Counted from the first letter of the stretch, positions 1-10,757 are shown. The stretch is 64,000 nt of DNA from Kappaphycus alvarezii (GCA_002205965.3 NADL03000478.1:1761001-1825000), one strand, 5' to 3'. The notes: generated from the letters alone by a model not told the origin. Program-made: numbers and translations.

Positions 1-1
1 T

Positions 2-321
2 ACAACGTCGACTGCGCCCTCTTCAACAGCCACTAATGCGCTCCAGAGAAAGGTGGCTGCACACGAAGGGCGTCGATCTAGGTTCAACAAGGATGAAGAC
101 TTGCATCTGGTTCGGGAAATAGATGCCGCGAAGGCTCACATATCAAACTCGAGCGGGTTATTGACAAGTAGGAACGTAAGAAGGCCCGTGAAGAGGCCTC
201 TAAAGTAGAGCTTCAGAAGTTTCGGATGATGCTGGAACTTTTACGTAGCGGCCATGCCGCAAGTACATATGGGCGTCCATCTGAGCCCTTAAAGGAGCAT
301 GACTCTGGGGCTCCGCGCTAG
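2..321 (+). pseudogene. Myb/SANT-like DNA-binding ORF of a Harbinger-type element, 3' part
   Basis: Partial at the window edge. A frame open from base 2 ends at a TAG (206-208) and contains RRSRFNKDEDLHLVREID, the basic-aromatic-acidic start typical of Myb/SANT-like proteins that accompany Harbinger transposases. After a frame change near 135 a second frame continues to about 321 with a charged, coiled-coil-like stretch (ERKKAREEASKVELQKFRMM), broken once by TAG. In the family this protein helps the transposase enter the nucleus and bind the element ends. It lies on the + strand, tail-to-tail with the minus-strand transposase at 547-1505, which supports the pairing. At least one frameshift and one internal stop make it a pseudogene. 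The family assignment rests on short motifs, so another Myb-like gene is possible. Confidence 0.5.
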
Positions 322-546
322 GTTCTTCGCGCCTAGGCGCAACGGACTTTGCGCTCTCCGAGTCGCATGCTCTATTAGGGCTAAACTTAACCCCTTGAGT
401 TCAAGCACGTCTCTACCGAAGGAAAGGAGAACCCGAAGCACTTTGAGACCTGGTTGCCATATAAATAGGTCTGGCTGTTCATTAAAATAAAAGAAGTCAG
501 GTAGGGATCCAACAGGTGCTTGTGGGAAACGCATTATCGGCGGAAA
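322..546. other. spacer between convergent Harbinger ORFs
   Basis: The 3' ends of the Myb-like ORF (+) and the transposase (-) face each other here. Two overlapping open frames on opposite strands cover much of it (minus 289-534, plus 299-490), but neither gives a recognisable motif and they look like chance frames. Confidence 0.4.
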
Positions 547-1505
547 TCAGCAGCACCAGTAAAGCTTAACTTCCTTGAAGATCCACTCCACTGTGATGCG
601 ACCATTGAACATAGCAGTGTTGAATGCTGCCCCTGTCGCGGAAAAGTGCGAACCTTTCAACGGAATACTTGCAGATAAATGCGAAGTATTTATCTGCTTG
701 TAGCCGCTGTCACCGTAGATACAGCATTGCAAGCCGTTGACCTCCATCACAGCTATTAGCTGCTCATCTAAATTGGGGCTACTATACGGAGCCCAGTCGT
801 GACGAAGCCCTTCAACCGGCCTGTACGCATGTAGCACGAACCCATCAGGGCAGACTGTAGCTGATACTTCAGCGCATAGATTCTCTTGCGTCTACTTTAC
901 GCTATATTTTGTAGATTTTAGTTGCTTGGCCTCGTAATCTTGATAACCATGACGTCGATAAAACCAATACAGTTTTCAAAAACCGGCACGCGATCTTGTA
1001 CTGCTTGCGCAAAAATTTCAACAAGCTCCGATACGTATACAGTATGTAGTTGCCCTGTCACCAGTTGCTCATATTCGTCTAAGAACTCACCGATGATCTC
1101 CCCGAAAATCTCACTGAGCTGCGAGGAATGCTTGCGATAGAACATCTCACGGTCTTTGCACCAGAAAGGTGTGACCATGTGACCCAAAACGATACATGTA
1201 GCAAATCAGGGTGACGACGAGTATCTGTTACGATCTGTCGTTGCGTAGGATGCCAAGATGCAAACGGCGGATGATGTTTTTATCAAATCGGCCTTGAGAA
1301 ACCTAAAATGAGAAAGAAACGCACGATCACTAAAGATACTGAATACATCGGAGAACGTGGTTGTTGCGATGAGTGCGCTGCAATGAAGAAATCGGTCATA
1401 GTTGTGTTGTGCCTGCAGAATATTTTGGAAGCTTTCTCCAGCAGCTCTGAGCTCACAAAGACGCCCTGTTCGCAGCACTAGAGAAGGTTCGTCAGAATGA
1501 AGCAC
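547..1505 (-). pseudogene. PIF/Harbinger transposase (DDE_Tnp_4 type), decayed
   Basis: Read from 1505 down to 547 in three consecutive frames. The N-terminal part (1505-1206) has SHFRFLKADLIKT, matching the helical region before the catalytic core. The middle (1187-918) has LSEIF and then ENCIGFIDVM with ITRPSN, the first catalytic Asp block (family GFIDGT...ARPS); the Asp codon is at 954-956. The third part (837-547) has PVEGLRHDW (second Asp, 796-798), YGDSGY, and RITVEWIFKEVK (catalytic Glu, 586-588). The short link 838-917 is readable only with a stop. All three acidic residues remain, but frameshifts and stops make the copy dead. The enzyme cuts and pastes its own DNA using terminal inverted repeats and a 3-bp target duplication; I could not find the termini. 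Family assignment is firm. Confidence 0.82.
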
Positions 1506-2019
1506 CAGCGCCTGCGAAATTTATGTTCATTTCGCTTCGTGTGACGCGCTAAGGTGGAGCGTCGCGGTATTTTAAAGGTGGGGGTAGCCTGGGATGCCTC
1601 GACGCTCGGAGGAGTGGGTTGTGGTAAAAGAGGTGGGACTGTATTTCTCATATCGAACAGAATTATGGGAGTGCGTAAATTCTTCACCAATCAGAATTCT
1701 GACTCTATTTCTAGTACGTCGCATTTTGAAGAAGTTGAGAATCTTAGTGTGAAGTCGCCTGTGCGTAAATTCTATACTGAGATAAAAATGAACTTGGAAC
1801 ATGAATTTTAGATGGAGTTTGTCCATTTTCGGTGGAGTGTTAAACCTCTGGTGGGAAAATGAGACTACTGTCATCCGATTAGCAAACCGGACATCAGATA
1901 CTCGTCAAGAAGAGTAAGGTGAGGAAAAAGACGTAGTCGAATCTAATTTGTACTACAGAAAAAAAATAGAAGACTTGAAAGTAAGTAATAGGCCCTCAAC
2001 ATCAGCAATCATGGCTGAG
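1506..2019. other. spacer between Harbinger remnant and Gypsy-1 LTR, with a 13-bp direct repeat
   Basis: No gene recognised. The 13-mer GTGCGTAAATTCT occurs at 1671-1683 and again at 1761-1773. It may belong to the outer end of the Harbinger element, but no inverted partner was found inside the window. Confidence 0.35.
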
Positions 2020-2190
2020 TATATTCTAGGATAGGTCATTTCCGAATTGGTAAATTTAATTGGATGATAAATTTACCGTTTAGAGGCCGCTGAGTCTGAC
2101 GGGAGGTATTTTACTGCCACCTTTGTCAGATTCGTAAACCTGATCGACATCTTTCTCTTTCGTTCTGAGACAAAATATCACAGTGACCAC
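2020..2190 (+). repeat. Gypsy-1 5' LTR
   Basis: Aligns by eye with 8952-9135. Shared blocks include the start (TATATTCTAGG versus TGTAGCCTAGG), GAGGTATT.TAC, TCGTAAAC..GATCGACAT and the tail AATATCACA.TGA. The copies differ at many positions, so the insertion is old. A sequence starting TGG follows at 2191, as expected of a tRNA primer-binding site, but I could not assign the tRNA. Ends are accurate to about 10 bases. Confidence 0.65.
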
Positions 2191-2249
2191 TGGTTCACGG
2201 GGTTTAAAAAGATATAGATCACCGAAATGAAAATCATCCGCTGCCGAAC

Positions 2250-3110
2250 ATGAGCTTGTCTCAGGCTGCGGACGATTCTTTACCGGTTTCAACACATGGC
2301 GCGTCGTTTGTCGACACTCCGGGTAATCAACCGAAACTTATTCTTTCGGATGGTGAGTTAGTCAGAGAGTTCCTTTTCTTCTATGATCAGTTCCCTAAAG
2401 AGATAATAGAAAGGGCACAGCATCTCACCTCAACGGTATCATCATCGACGGAAGCTATCCGTTCGATCATTCTCAAGTTTTATATCGATTCTGATTACAT
2501 GAAGTCAACTTTTGCTCTTGGTTCCATCGCGGAAATCGAATATTATGAATATCTCACCGATTCGGCACTGACGGTCTATATCAATAGCAAGGCCACTGAG
2601 TCGAAGGAGTATCTTTATCTCGACATTTTGCATTGTTTTGTCCGGCAAGAATTTTTGACGGACTTGAGGGACAATAAATCCAAGTAAATAATGCAATCCC
2701 CGTTCACGGACTACTGTTAGCTGCTTCGACGTCACGGTTTATACTGGATTGTCAAATAAAACGAGTAGGTCGCTGTGGCTCGAGTACTTTCTGTGGTCAA
2801 GCCAAGGTAACTCCGTGGTCGGCCAGAGTCAAACATTGAATACTTGCATGTGGAATGTCGAGACGATTTCACGGCTTTCCTTGCACGTGCAGTAAGTATT
2901 TATGAAGCTTTCTAAGTCGTGCACAAAAAAAAGCACAAGCATCGTGACGGAAACAAAGATGCCTCAAATCGTTCGCCCCTCGCTTCAAGCTCAACGATAG
3001 CTAGGCCGAGATCTTCACGAGAAGCTCTTCCTAACTAACAATTCCGAGCATGGAAGTCGAAGTGAATAAAGCATTGGATCCGCGACTGTCCTAGATCTAC
3101 CGATACGGAG
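2250..3110 (+). pseudogene. Gypsy-1 gag with remnant zinc knuckle
   Basis: An ATG at 2250 opens a 145-codon frame, rich in acidic and Ser/Thr residues, that ends at 2687. It has no strong motif of its own and is called gag from its place right after the LTR. Beyond it, broken frames include YEAFxVVHKKKHKHRDGNKD and then KHWIRDCPRST at about 3069-3100. That fits the last half of a CX2CX4HX4C knuckle: His (3072-3074) and the final Cys (3087-3089) remain, while the two upstream Cys positions are now Ala and Ser codons. Gag would package element RNA in virus-like particles. Decayed beyond use. Confidence 0.5.
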
Positions 3111-3439
3111 AAACATAAATTTCCGGATGATATTCCAGCATCCAAAGCCCGAATTGGACCAGAAAGTTCTATTATTTCACGCATTAGCGCTTATAAAGCG
3201 GCTTCAATCAAGTAGGAGACAAAATTAGAAATCAATGTCGGTCGAATGGCCCACAGAAAACTTAACGATCGCCAAATCTTCGACACACCGTCGAGTTCTG
3301 CCACATTTTCTGAGGGATGAGAGCCTATCAGTGCTATCATACGGTGAAATGAGAGAAGTGATGAAATTCTGGTCTCACTAATTTTCGCTGAACGGGCAGT
3401 ACTTCAAAGAATTGGTAAGGAAACCTCTATCGAGCCTTT

Positions 3440-4830
3440 GTGTATCAATATTGCAGTCAAACTAGGAGACGAAGCGCAGTTTTTCTCCCTCTCAAGGACA
3501 TGAATTGCTCGGGAACGATTCTTCATCTATCTTCCGGACAACTCACGTTGGCCAGCCTCACGTTTCTTGTTGCCGAAAACGACCTCTCTTATGAAGAGCT
3601 AATCATTAGCCTTCCGGCGTCGTTAAACTTGCAAGTGAGTACGAACAAATTGTACGAAAATAACCGATTGGTACTCGACGGTGCATACTGTTCCCACGTT
3701 GGGAATTAAACTACTCTTAAGCGCTGTGGAAATTTCAGGCACATGATAATTGCGAGGCTTAACTGTATATCAAACACTGATCCGCTAACGGAAGAAACGT
3801 ATTCTTCAAGACCACATGTGAACAATTACACAGTCCGTTCGGAAGAAGACCCACTTCCGGATCCATTCTTTCTAGATCCTCTGGACGAGGTTCAGCACAA
3901 AGAAATCCGTGCGGAAGTCAAAATATGAGCGAGAACGCACGGGAAAAAGGATTACAGTCTAAGGAAGCTGAAAAACCGGACAAGATGTTCGACAACTATA
4001 TTGACATATTCCGCACGGCATTCTATTTTTGACGCTCACATGTATCCTAAGCATTGAAGATTGAGTTCACGACAGATGAACGTACGGTCAAAGTGCGAAT
4101 GCGCAAAGACTCCCAAGGTTAAATCTAATTTCTTTCCGAAACGTTCGACCGCTAGCTAGTTCTCCATGACATGGCATACTGGATTCACACATCAATTCGG
4201 CATGTGCGCCTCTTCTCATTCCAAAATCAGGTCCTACAATATAACATTTTATGGTTGACGTCCGACGGGTTAACAATTACACTTTGAAACACCAGTAGTT
4301 AATCAAGGACTTGGAGCACGAGCTTTCTCAGCTCTTTTGTTCCTGATACGTCGCAGACTTCGATCTGTAGCTTGCCTATTGGCAGTTGGAGCTCGAATAA
4401 TTATCCCAAGATAGTAATTCGTTCATCAAACTGGACAGAATATGTTCCTTCGTCCGCATTTGTATCCATCGCAGATCTACAGTCGGATGGGGGAAGGTAT
4501 CGCGTCTTTTTGGTTCAGTCGTCAATACAAAAAGACCAACGAACTACTCTTTTCGATTAAATCGATTTAAGACCGAGTTAGGTAGGTGAAAAGCTCAATA
4601 TCATGATTAAGGGCGACCATTTTGGTTACTGTTGATTCTTCCCGAGCAGGATTACATCTTCCATGAATGCTTCCGACGAAATCAAGGACTGATGCTCTGC
4701 GTTTGGAATCACGAAATGTTGTGTATTGCACAAAAAGGGAAACGAAGCAGAATGTCTACGACAACAAAAAGAGAGGCAGTTAGTAACTGTGCGACTGCCG
4801 GGCGTCCGATGGATCCGCTTTCTCTTTAAG
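3440..4830 (+). pseudogene. Gypsy-1 protease and reverse transcriptase, decayed
   Basis: The frame 3440-3709 carries ASLTFLVAENDLSYEELIIS and LDGAYCSHVGN, matching the region just after the aspartic protease in this Gypsy group. The next frame (3743-3928) covers the PR-RT linker. Broken frames from about 4050 give KIEFTTDERTVKVRMRKDSQ, HDMAY, then VDVRRVNNYTLKHQ and LEHELSQLF in the order expected of fingers and palm (family VDLRxVNxxT...). The piece 4372-4560 and the one after it, up to about 4830, fit the region around the YxDD box poorly, and no intact YxDD was found. Several frameshifts lie within 1.4 kb. The enzyme would copy element RNA to cDNA. Confidence 0.65.
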
Positions 4831-5812
4831 CCCTGTGAAGGGAAGTTGCTCGGTGGTCTAACAGACCGGCTTGGTAGAGATTTGTTAGAGAAAAGTCGAG
4901 TCTAAGGATACAGAGTGTCAAGAAGAGCCAAAAAAGTATCTAGCAGAGGGCTTTGGACAGATTCAATGAACAGCAACAGGTGGCAAAGCCCAAGGAGGGG
5001 AAGTGTTCCGGCGGACTAAGAGGAAAGAAAAGTAAAAAGAAGGTGGGAAGGGACGACTGATGTCGGTAAGCAACCAAAGAAGTGGCTGAAGCCGAGGGAA
5101 GTGTTGCGCGTAGCCCACAAAGAGGACGAGAGAGTCTAAATAGGGATTTCTGTCCTCCCACAGGGGATGACTTTAACGCCGCGGATTTCGAGTACAGTCC
5201 TCCGGGGGGGAGAGTCTGCCTACCGCGGGCCTAAAGATACAAAATTCTATGGGGAACGCGAGGAAATGGGACAGCGATGGAACGAAGGAAGAAGGGGTGA
5301 AGCCTCGCGAATGATCAGTCCGAAGGGTTACGAATGGGGACCAAAGAAGATAGCTACGGCATGCCATAGCCACGCACGCGGGAGCCGCTAAAAGCAGTAA
5401 CGGGGGGCAAAGGGTGGAAGAAAGAACTAGAGCCAAACCTTTGGTAACTGTTTACTTGTGCGCTTAAATTAGCCCGATAGTAAATAGTGTGTTAGAAGTC
5501 AATTCTTTAAGGCTGTTAGACTGTTAGGAAACGTGTTTAAAAGATATGGAATCACTCTAAAATAAACATGAGGACCAAAAGTGGTCCTCGGCATGTCCTT
5601 ACTAGTTCCCTGCCAGATAATCCTGTAAGCTCGGTATAGTCTAAAATTTAATTCAATTTCGATTAACAAACTGGATAATTGATCCCTAACCAAACCCAAA
5701 GGGTCGTTGCACTAAAGGTTGATGATTGATTCACATAATCATTTCAAGAATGAAATAGTTCGTCTACTTACTAAGGGCAAGAAAGTACTCCATCATTTCA
5801 CTCTTCCATATA
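4831..5812. other. purine-rich, higher-GC stretch without recognisable gene
   Basis: Lies between the RT remnant and the pogo insertion, where RNase H and integrase core would be expected. From about 4930 to 5450 the + strand is strikingly A/G-rich (for example runs of GAGGAAAGAAAAG and GGAACGAAGGAAGAAGGGG) and more GC-rich than its flanks. Small open frames exist on both strands (plus 5167-5391, minus 5173-5436) but none shows a known domain. It may be an inserted fragment or solo repeat. Confidence 0.4.
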
Positions 5813-8086
5813 CAGTGGTCTCGGGATAAATGAAACACGTCTTAATTGAAACCTCGTCTTAATTGGAACCGGACCCAAGGAACTGCGACGGGAGCATTCC
5901 AAAATTAAGTAAAATTAAATATTTTTCAACCTTCATACTTGAGACATCGTCTTAGGGAATTTGTTGAAGCTGACAACTTGTCACACACCTCCGACTCCTA
6001 TTTTTCCTCATTTTTTTGAAACAATAGGAGACAGGAGGCTCTGGCCCTTACAACACTGTTCTGAAACTCCTGACTGCATATGACAACACTGTAGAGCACA
6101 GTATTGCAGCAGCAGTAACTGAACCCTTCTCACATTGTGTACACTTCAGACTTACCAAAGCATTTTGGTTGAGGTGAAGTAAAATTAATGTACGGTTGTT
6201 TCACGTCTGTTAGATCTTTGAAACTGGCCGTAGTGACCAAAGATATCCATCAATATCACCCGCGTCGTTGATGCGACTGCTAGGTCGCAGCATGGGCTAT
6301 CCATCGCTAACGGTCTTCCAGAAAAGGAAAGTATGTGAGGAAGAGCTTCAGTTGAGAAACCAGTGGCAACCAGCAACACCTTTGATACTGGCCAAGTGGG
6401 CTAGGAAAAATGGAGGCTAAGAGAGACACCCATTCCGCAAACTGTGGGCGAATATGAAAGCAGTCTTCGGATTTATTGGCCAGGCCGAAAAATAAATCCA
6501 GAAGATAACGAGAACTAGGAAAGGGCGCTGTCCTTCAGTGGAATCAGCGTCATTTAGTCGAATCTGTGAACAAAGCGAGTCACGTCGATATATCAATGGA
6601 TTGATTATCAAGACGAAAGGAAAAGTACTTTTGGAGATAACAAATGATGAGCTCCTTACCATCAAAAAACTTTCTATGAAATTTTTGGCTGGCTCGCTCG
6701 ATGGCTTTAGGCGACATTGGGGGTTGAGAGTTTCAGGTCGCACGAAGAATTTGGGGATGCAAATATATCCGCGGTTCAGCAAAAGCTCCCGAACCTGCGT
6801 GAGAAATTAACATTTTCCCTATAGGATATCTTTAATGCAGATGAGACGGGATTGTTTACCAGATGGCACCTTCTTTAACAATAGAGAAGGAAACACTGCC
6901 GGATAAAAAGGTTACGACCGATAGAATTACCTTTATGCCCTGTTGCAATGATGATAGTTCCGAGATGTTGGATTTAATGGTTATTGGATCGACATATTGC
7001 CCAAGAGCGTTTAAGAGAAGGTCCGATCAAGACGTTTGGTTTGAATATCATGCAAATAAGAAGGCCTGAATGACTTGCGTTTTTTCCCACGATTGGCTGA
7101 AGAGGTTTAGCAGATATACTGGACAGACAAAGGGGAGGAAAGTAGTGTTGCTAATTGACAACTGTAACGCACACGGAACTGCTGCAACTATCCCTGCACT
7201 ACCAAATGTCCAGATTATTTTCTTACCGTCTAATACAACCTCCAAGATGTAACCGCTGGACGCCGGCATAATTGCGGCTATGAAGATCCGATATCGACGA
7301 TTCCAGATGGAGCGTGCATTTGACCTTACAGATGAGAATGTTAAGTAAATCAATAAGGTGGAAGTTTTGACAGCTATGATTGCAATTAAGAGAATCTGGA
7401 CGGAACAACCAGCGGGTTTTATTCAGAACTGTTTGGAGACTACTGGCCTCCTTGATAGTAACAGGACAACAAGATCAAGCTTGGGTATTGCCAATTCTAT
7501 TAGCAAAGAAACCTCAGATTTAAGTTTCACAACCCAACTATTATTGCCAACTGGTTGGCATGTTGAAATTAACTCGCATTTAAACCACTCTGGTGAGGAC
7601 GATTGTACCGAGCACGTAACCGAAGACTCACTGTTAGGGGAGATTTTGAGTGACGAGCTGCATACAGATGACTGCGATAGGATGAAGGAGAAACTGAGAA
7701 TGATGATTCTGAGGAACCCTTACCTCCGCTGAGAGAGCAAATGAAGGTTTGGCGCTGGACATGCGGTTTTTGGATACAAATTGGAGTTAAATAACGGGTT
7801 TGGACGGTATAAAATGGAGTTCGAACAAGCTACGTGCCGATACGGCCTCATCAATGCTCCAGACCACGTTTCCCCAGTTATTTCAAAATTAAACTATTGA
7901 TATTGCGTAAAACTCCTTATCAGGCATGCCTCAGGCCTGTCTTCACTCCAAACTGTAGAGCAAAGATGTTTGACATGATTTGCTGTCAACATCTTTCTAT
8001 TGAAACAATCTGGATAATTAAAACCCAGACCTGGTAACCAAGAGGGACCTGGTAGCCAGGCGGTTTTAATTACCCCGAAATCCCTG
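5813..8086 (+). mobile_element. pogo/Tigger-like DNA transposon, both ends present
   Basis: The 5' end CAGTGGTCTCGGGATAAATG and the reverse complement of the 3' end CAGGGATTTCGGGGTAATTA match at most positions over about 25 bases. Both ends are flanked by TA (5811-5812 and 8087-8088), the target duplication of the Tc1/mariner-pogo superfamily. The 2274-bp length and single transposase fit the family. Just inside each end are tandem 17-base units: 5' CGTCTTAATTGAAACC at 5838 and 5855; 3' GACCTGGTA at 8028 and 8045. These look like subterminal transposase-binding sites. The element interrupts Gypsy-1, so it inserted later. The coding region has a few stops, so this copy is not autonomous. Confidence 0.88.
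6180..7735 (+). pseudogene. pogo/Tigger transposase (HTH + DDE_1, catalytic DDD)
   Basis: The N-terminal third is badly broken. From about 6590 a CENP-B-type HTH is readable (KFLAGSLDGFRRHWGLRV; family GWLxxFKxRxGI), then LREKLTF and DIFNADETGLFTRW with the first catalytic Asp at 6840-6842. The core continues with TTDRITFMPCC, KGRKVVLLIDNCNAHG (second Asp 7157-7159), VQIIFLPSNTTSKM, a stop at 7250-7252, then PLDAGIIAAMK (third Asp 7259-7261). The C-terminal helical part and acidic tail (SDELHTDDCD) run to 7732. All three acidic residues are kept, though frameshifts and stops disable it. The protein cuts and pastes the element at TA sites. Assignment is firm. Confidence 0.87.
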
Positions 8087-8164
8087 TACCAGTTGGAGCA
8101 ACGGCTACATTTAGAGGCTTTGAAATGAATTGCTTCGCTTTTTCAGATCGTTCATATCTGAATT

Positions 8165-8935
8165 TCAAATGAGATTCCGCGAAGGACCTGACTTGGTTCC
8201 TATGGGACAAAGCACCATGAATAATGCACCTTTTCCGTAACGCAGTGATTTTGAAACTATTACGGCTTTCACAGAAATGCAATCTTTTACGCCTATCGCG
8301 ACATTTCTGTGGACGGAAACGACAAAAAATTTATCGCTGGACGCTTTCAAACGAGAAAGATTGCTGAACGTAACATATCTGCAGAAGAATTTAGAAGTTC
8401 TCCGATCGGTTTTCCAAAACAAATTGCAGCGAAATCGCAATTCCGCGAGGGTAGCAGCATCAAGAGGTATTCTTCCGCAGTTAACAGATGGAGATTTTGT
8501 ACTAGTAACACGAGAAGACATATTTGCGTGTGAAAAGATAGCCGTTCGGTAGACAGGTACTTGAAACATTGTCAACACATTGAGCAATTAGGTCTTTCAA
8601 GTTAAGGATCTAAGGGAACGGTCGACCAACTGTAATATGTCAATGGAACAAGACAAAAGACTGAAGTTCTACTGGAACGGTTCTTTGGACACAACTGCTA
8701 CTATTTTTCAAGTTCTCGCATCTGAAAATTGAATGTCAGTAGCTCAACTGATGCGGATGGAAGATACCGAAGACATACTAAAAGTGTTACTTGGCTGCAG
8801 AGGTCTTCATATCTCTGAAGATTTGCTGAAACCGTTACAACGGGTTTTTAAGAAGTACCTGAAATGGATTAACGATTCCTCTCAAACAAACACCCTCCGC
8901 CAGAGCTTGCAGACAACGCTCGTCGTATGATTGCT
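8165..8935 (+). pseudogene. Gypsy-1 integrase C-terminus with chromo-like tail
   Basis: Continues Gypsy-1 beyond the pogo insertion. The frame 8277-8552 has FLWTETTKNLSLDAFKRERL, then NKLQRNRNSARVAASRG and TDGDFVLVTRED, the GPF/GPY-type module after the integrase core (family F..GDFVLVAR). After stops the frame gives RLKFYWNGSLDTTA and 8733-8930 gives SVAQLMRMEDTEDILKVLLG with EDLLKPLQRVFKKYL, a chromo-like domain (W.GL...EDT.EPL). Such modules are thought to steer integration to chromatin marks. Nothing of the DDE catalytic core was found upstream. Order and spacing fit the known C-terminus of this Gypsy group. Confidence 0.72.
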
Positions 8936-8951
8936 ATTTGAAAGAGTGGAG

Positions 8952-9135
8952 TGTAGCCTAGGTCAGTCTATTTTCGAATCAGTTAATTATTTTAATTAGA
9001 TATATTATTTTACTACAGTACTTCTCGACACGCGATGAAGCTGATGCGAGGTATTCTACCTCCATTTTTGGAAAAATCGTAAACTCGATCGACATGCTTC
9101 GCTATCTTTCTGCTACCCAATATCACACTGAAGTA
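8952..9135 (+). repeat. Gypsy-1 3' LTR
   Basis: Partner of 2020-2190. It lies directly after the chromo-like tail of the integrase and is preceded by a purine-rich run (GAAAGAGTGGAG) that could be the polypurine tract. Starts TGTAGCC. The right end is fixed only by where similarity to the 5' copy fades. Confidence 0.65.
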
Positions 9136-9611
9136 GATCTGAGTGTACGTCTTATGATCTAATGACAAAAAGACGGCGTAAGGTAGAAATTACTCATCGA
9201 ATCAGATATTGGGGTCTTTTGCTAGACTTGCGACTACGCATTGAGTTGACTGACGCAAAAATCTCCATGTGTTTACAAATATCACTGCTGTTTGAGGTGC
9301 TTAATATAATTGTTTGGAATACATCTTGTTGTTCTTGAGAGGGTAAAGGGGACCCAGTTGTATACCGCTCTCCATTCGAGGATTAACTGAATTTTTTTCT
9401 TATTTGGTAAAATATTTTCCACTTCCATGAAAGCTGCACGTTAAAATTTGTGACGGCAGACTTACTAAAGACTGGATATCTGCACTTACGTCCAGGTACT
9501 AAACATTGAAAATCATGACATAGGAGCAGTCAAGGACAATCCAGCAAGGACTGTGACAGTGGAAAGCGGATATAGAGCACTCTGCGTTGCTTAAAGCCAC
9601 CATTAAACGAT
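9136..9611. other. unassigned spacer
   Basis: Lies between the Gypsy-1 3' LTR and the decayed reading frame that begins near 9612. AT-rich, stops in all frames, no repeat or motif recognised. Confidence 0.4.
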
Positions 9612-10757
9612 TGAGGATCGCCGACCCTATTTATTTCCGTTATTGATGGGACGAGAATATTTTTGTGGTACAGATGGGAAAAGAACTAAAAAGACAGTTA
9701 TCTATCGAAATAAGAAATTATTCACGGCAATAGTCAGTGTAGTCGGGAAAGTTGACCTGGAATCAATGATGATTACGTCCAATGCTACTGAAAAAGTTTG
9801 AAAGACAGTCGTAAAATTCATTAACAAGCACAATCAATTCAGAAAGGGAACAGGTATTCTGAAAACTGTCCCGTACTTCCTTCTTGAGTGCTACATCTGG
9901 AAGTTAGATCCAGATGTACTATAGTATTCCATTTTTCAAGATGATAATAAAGGGGTCATTAAGGCGACATAAACAATGAGGGAGGAGAAAAAAGCACTTA
10001 TTACTGTTCATGGCTGGGTAGTCATGCCAGGTACAAGTTGAAGTTCTAAGCATATTAAGAAAGCATATAATCACTTCCTTTGGAATTCTAACCCATAAAT
10101 TTCATGTTATAAAGCTGCTAATTGTCTCGTTTATTCCTGTATCAAAGAAAAATTGAGCAGGAATTTCGAAAAATATATGGAAAAAATATAGTTGCGTTTA
10201 ATTTTGCGCCGCTCATGTAGGCGGCATACAGTGTATTATAATATTAGAACTGGATTTAATCGAACTGGAATATGGAATCGCAAAAATTCTTGTGCATCAA
10301 TTGAGCCTTTAAAAAGACCCTTGCCCTACTTTGATGACTAGGACACGGAGTCAGCATATCAATATAACTTGTGTTAATCTAAAAACATTTATAGATCGTT
10401 ACTACAAACAGTTGAAGTTGAAGATGAGGGGACTATTCAAGTGAATACAAAGTACTAACAGCGTCCCACTTCTTTCGCTTTAATTTTTGCTCTTTCAGAG
10501 CAGGATACATAAAAAGATGTAGATAAGGTCCGCCGCTTCGAAAAATGATGGGAGAAACGGCGTTGGATCTAGTATCCAGAATCTACTGTAGAGAACTTTG
10601 CCCCCTTGTCTCGCAATCTTACGGTAGTGTCTCTATGCGAACTGCTTGAATCGACAGACGGATGGAAAGTCTCAAATTTTGTCTTTTATCAAGCCGTGCT
10701 ATTCATGAAAATGTATTTATTGAGAGTTCATATTCAACGATTTGATCAGCATGCGTG
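9612..10757 (+). pseudogene. long decayed reading frame, possibly a transposase
   Basis: One + frame runs about 380 codons with roughly a dozen stop codons but no needed frameshift, fewer stops than such AT-rich sequence should give by chance. Readable blocks include FCGTDGKRTKKTVIYRNKKL, FTAIVSVVGKVDLESMMI, KKALITVHGWVVMPGT and NIRTGFNRTGIWNRKNS. The last resembles the GF..TGIWP block at the C-terminus of pogo/jerky-type DDE_1 transposases. I could not place the DDE motifs themselves, so the family is uncertain. No start codon or termini were found. Its base composition is close to that of the AT-rich surroundings, which fits long neutral decay. Confidence 0.4.

Larger units (their letters stand above)
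2020..9135 (+). mobile_element. Gypsy-1: Ty3/Gypsy LTR retrotransposon, decayed and interrupted
   Basis: Two direct repeats (about 2020-2190 and 8952-9135) bracket gag (2250 on), protease/RT (3440-4830) and the integrase C-terminus with a chromo-like tail (8165-8930), all on the + strand. The gene order gag-PR-RT-IN fits Ty3/Gypsy. A pogo transposon (5813-8086) sits between RT and the integrase C-terminus. RNase H and the integrase core are not recognisable in the roughly 1 kb of non-pogo sequence left there, so this part was probably lost or replaced. The protein pieces resemble Gypsy elements I know from oomycetes. Many stops and frameshifts show it is old. No clear 4-6 bp target duplication was seen. 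Confidence 0.75.
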
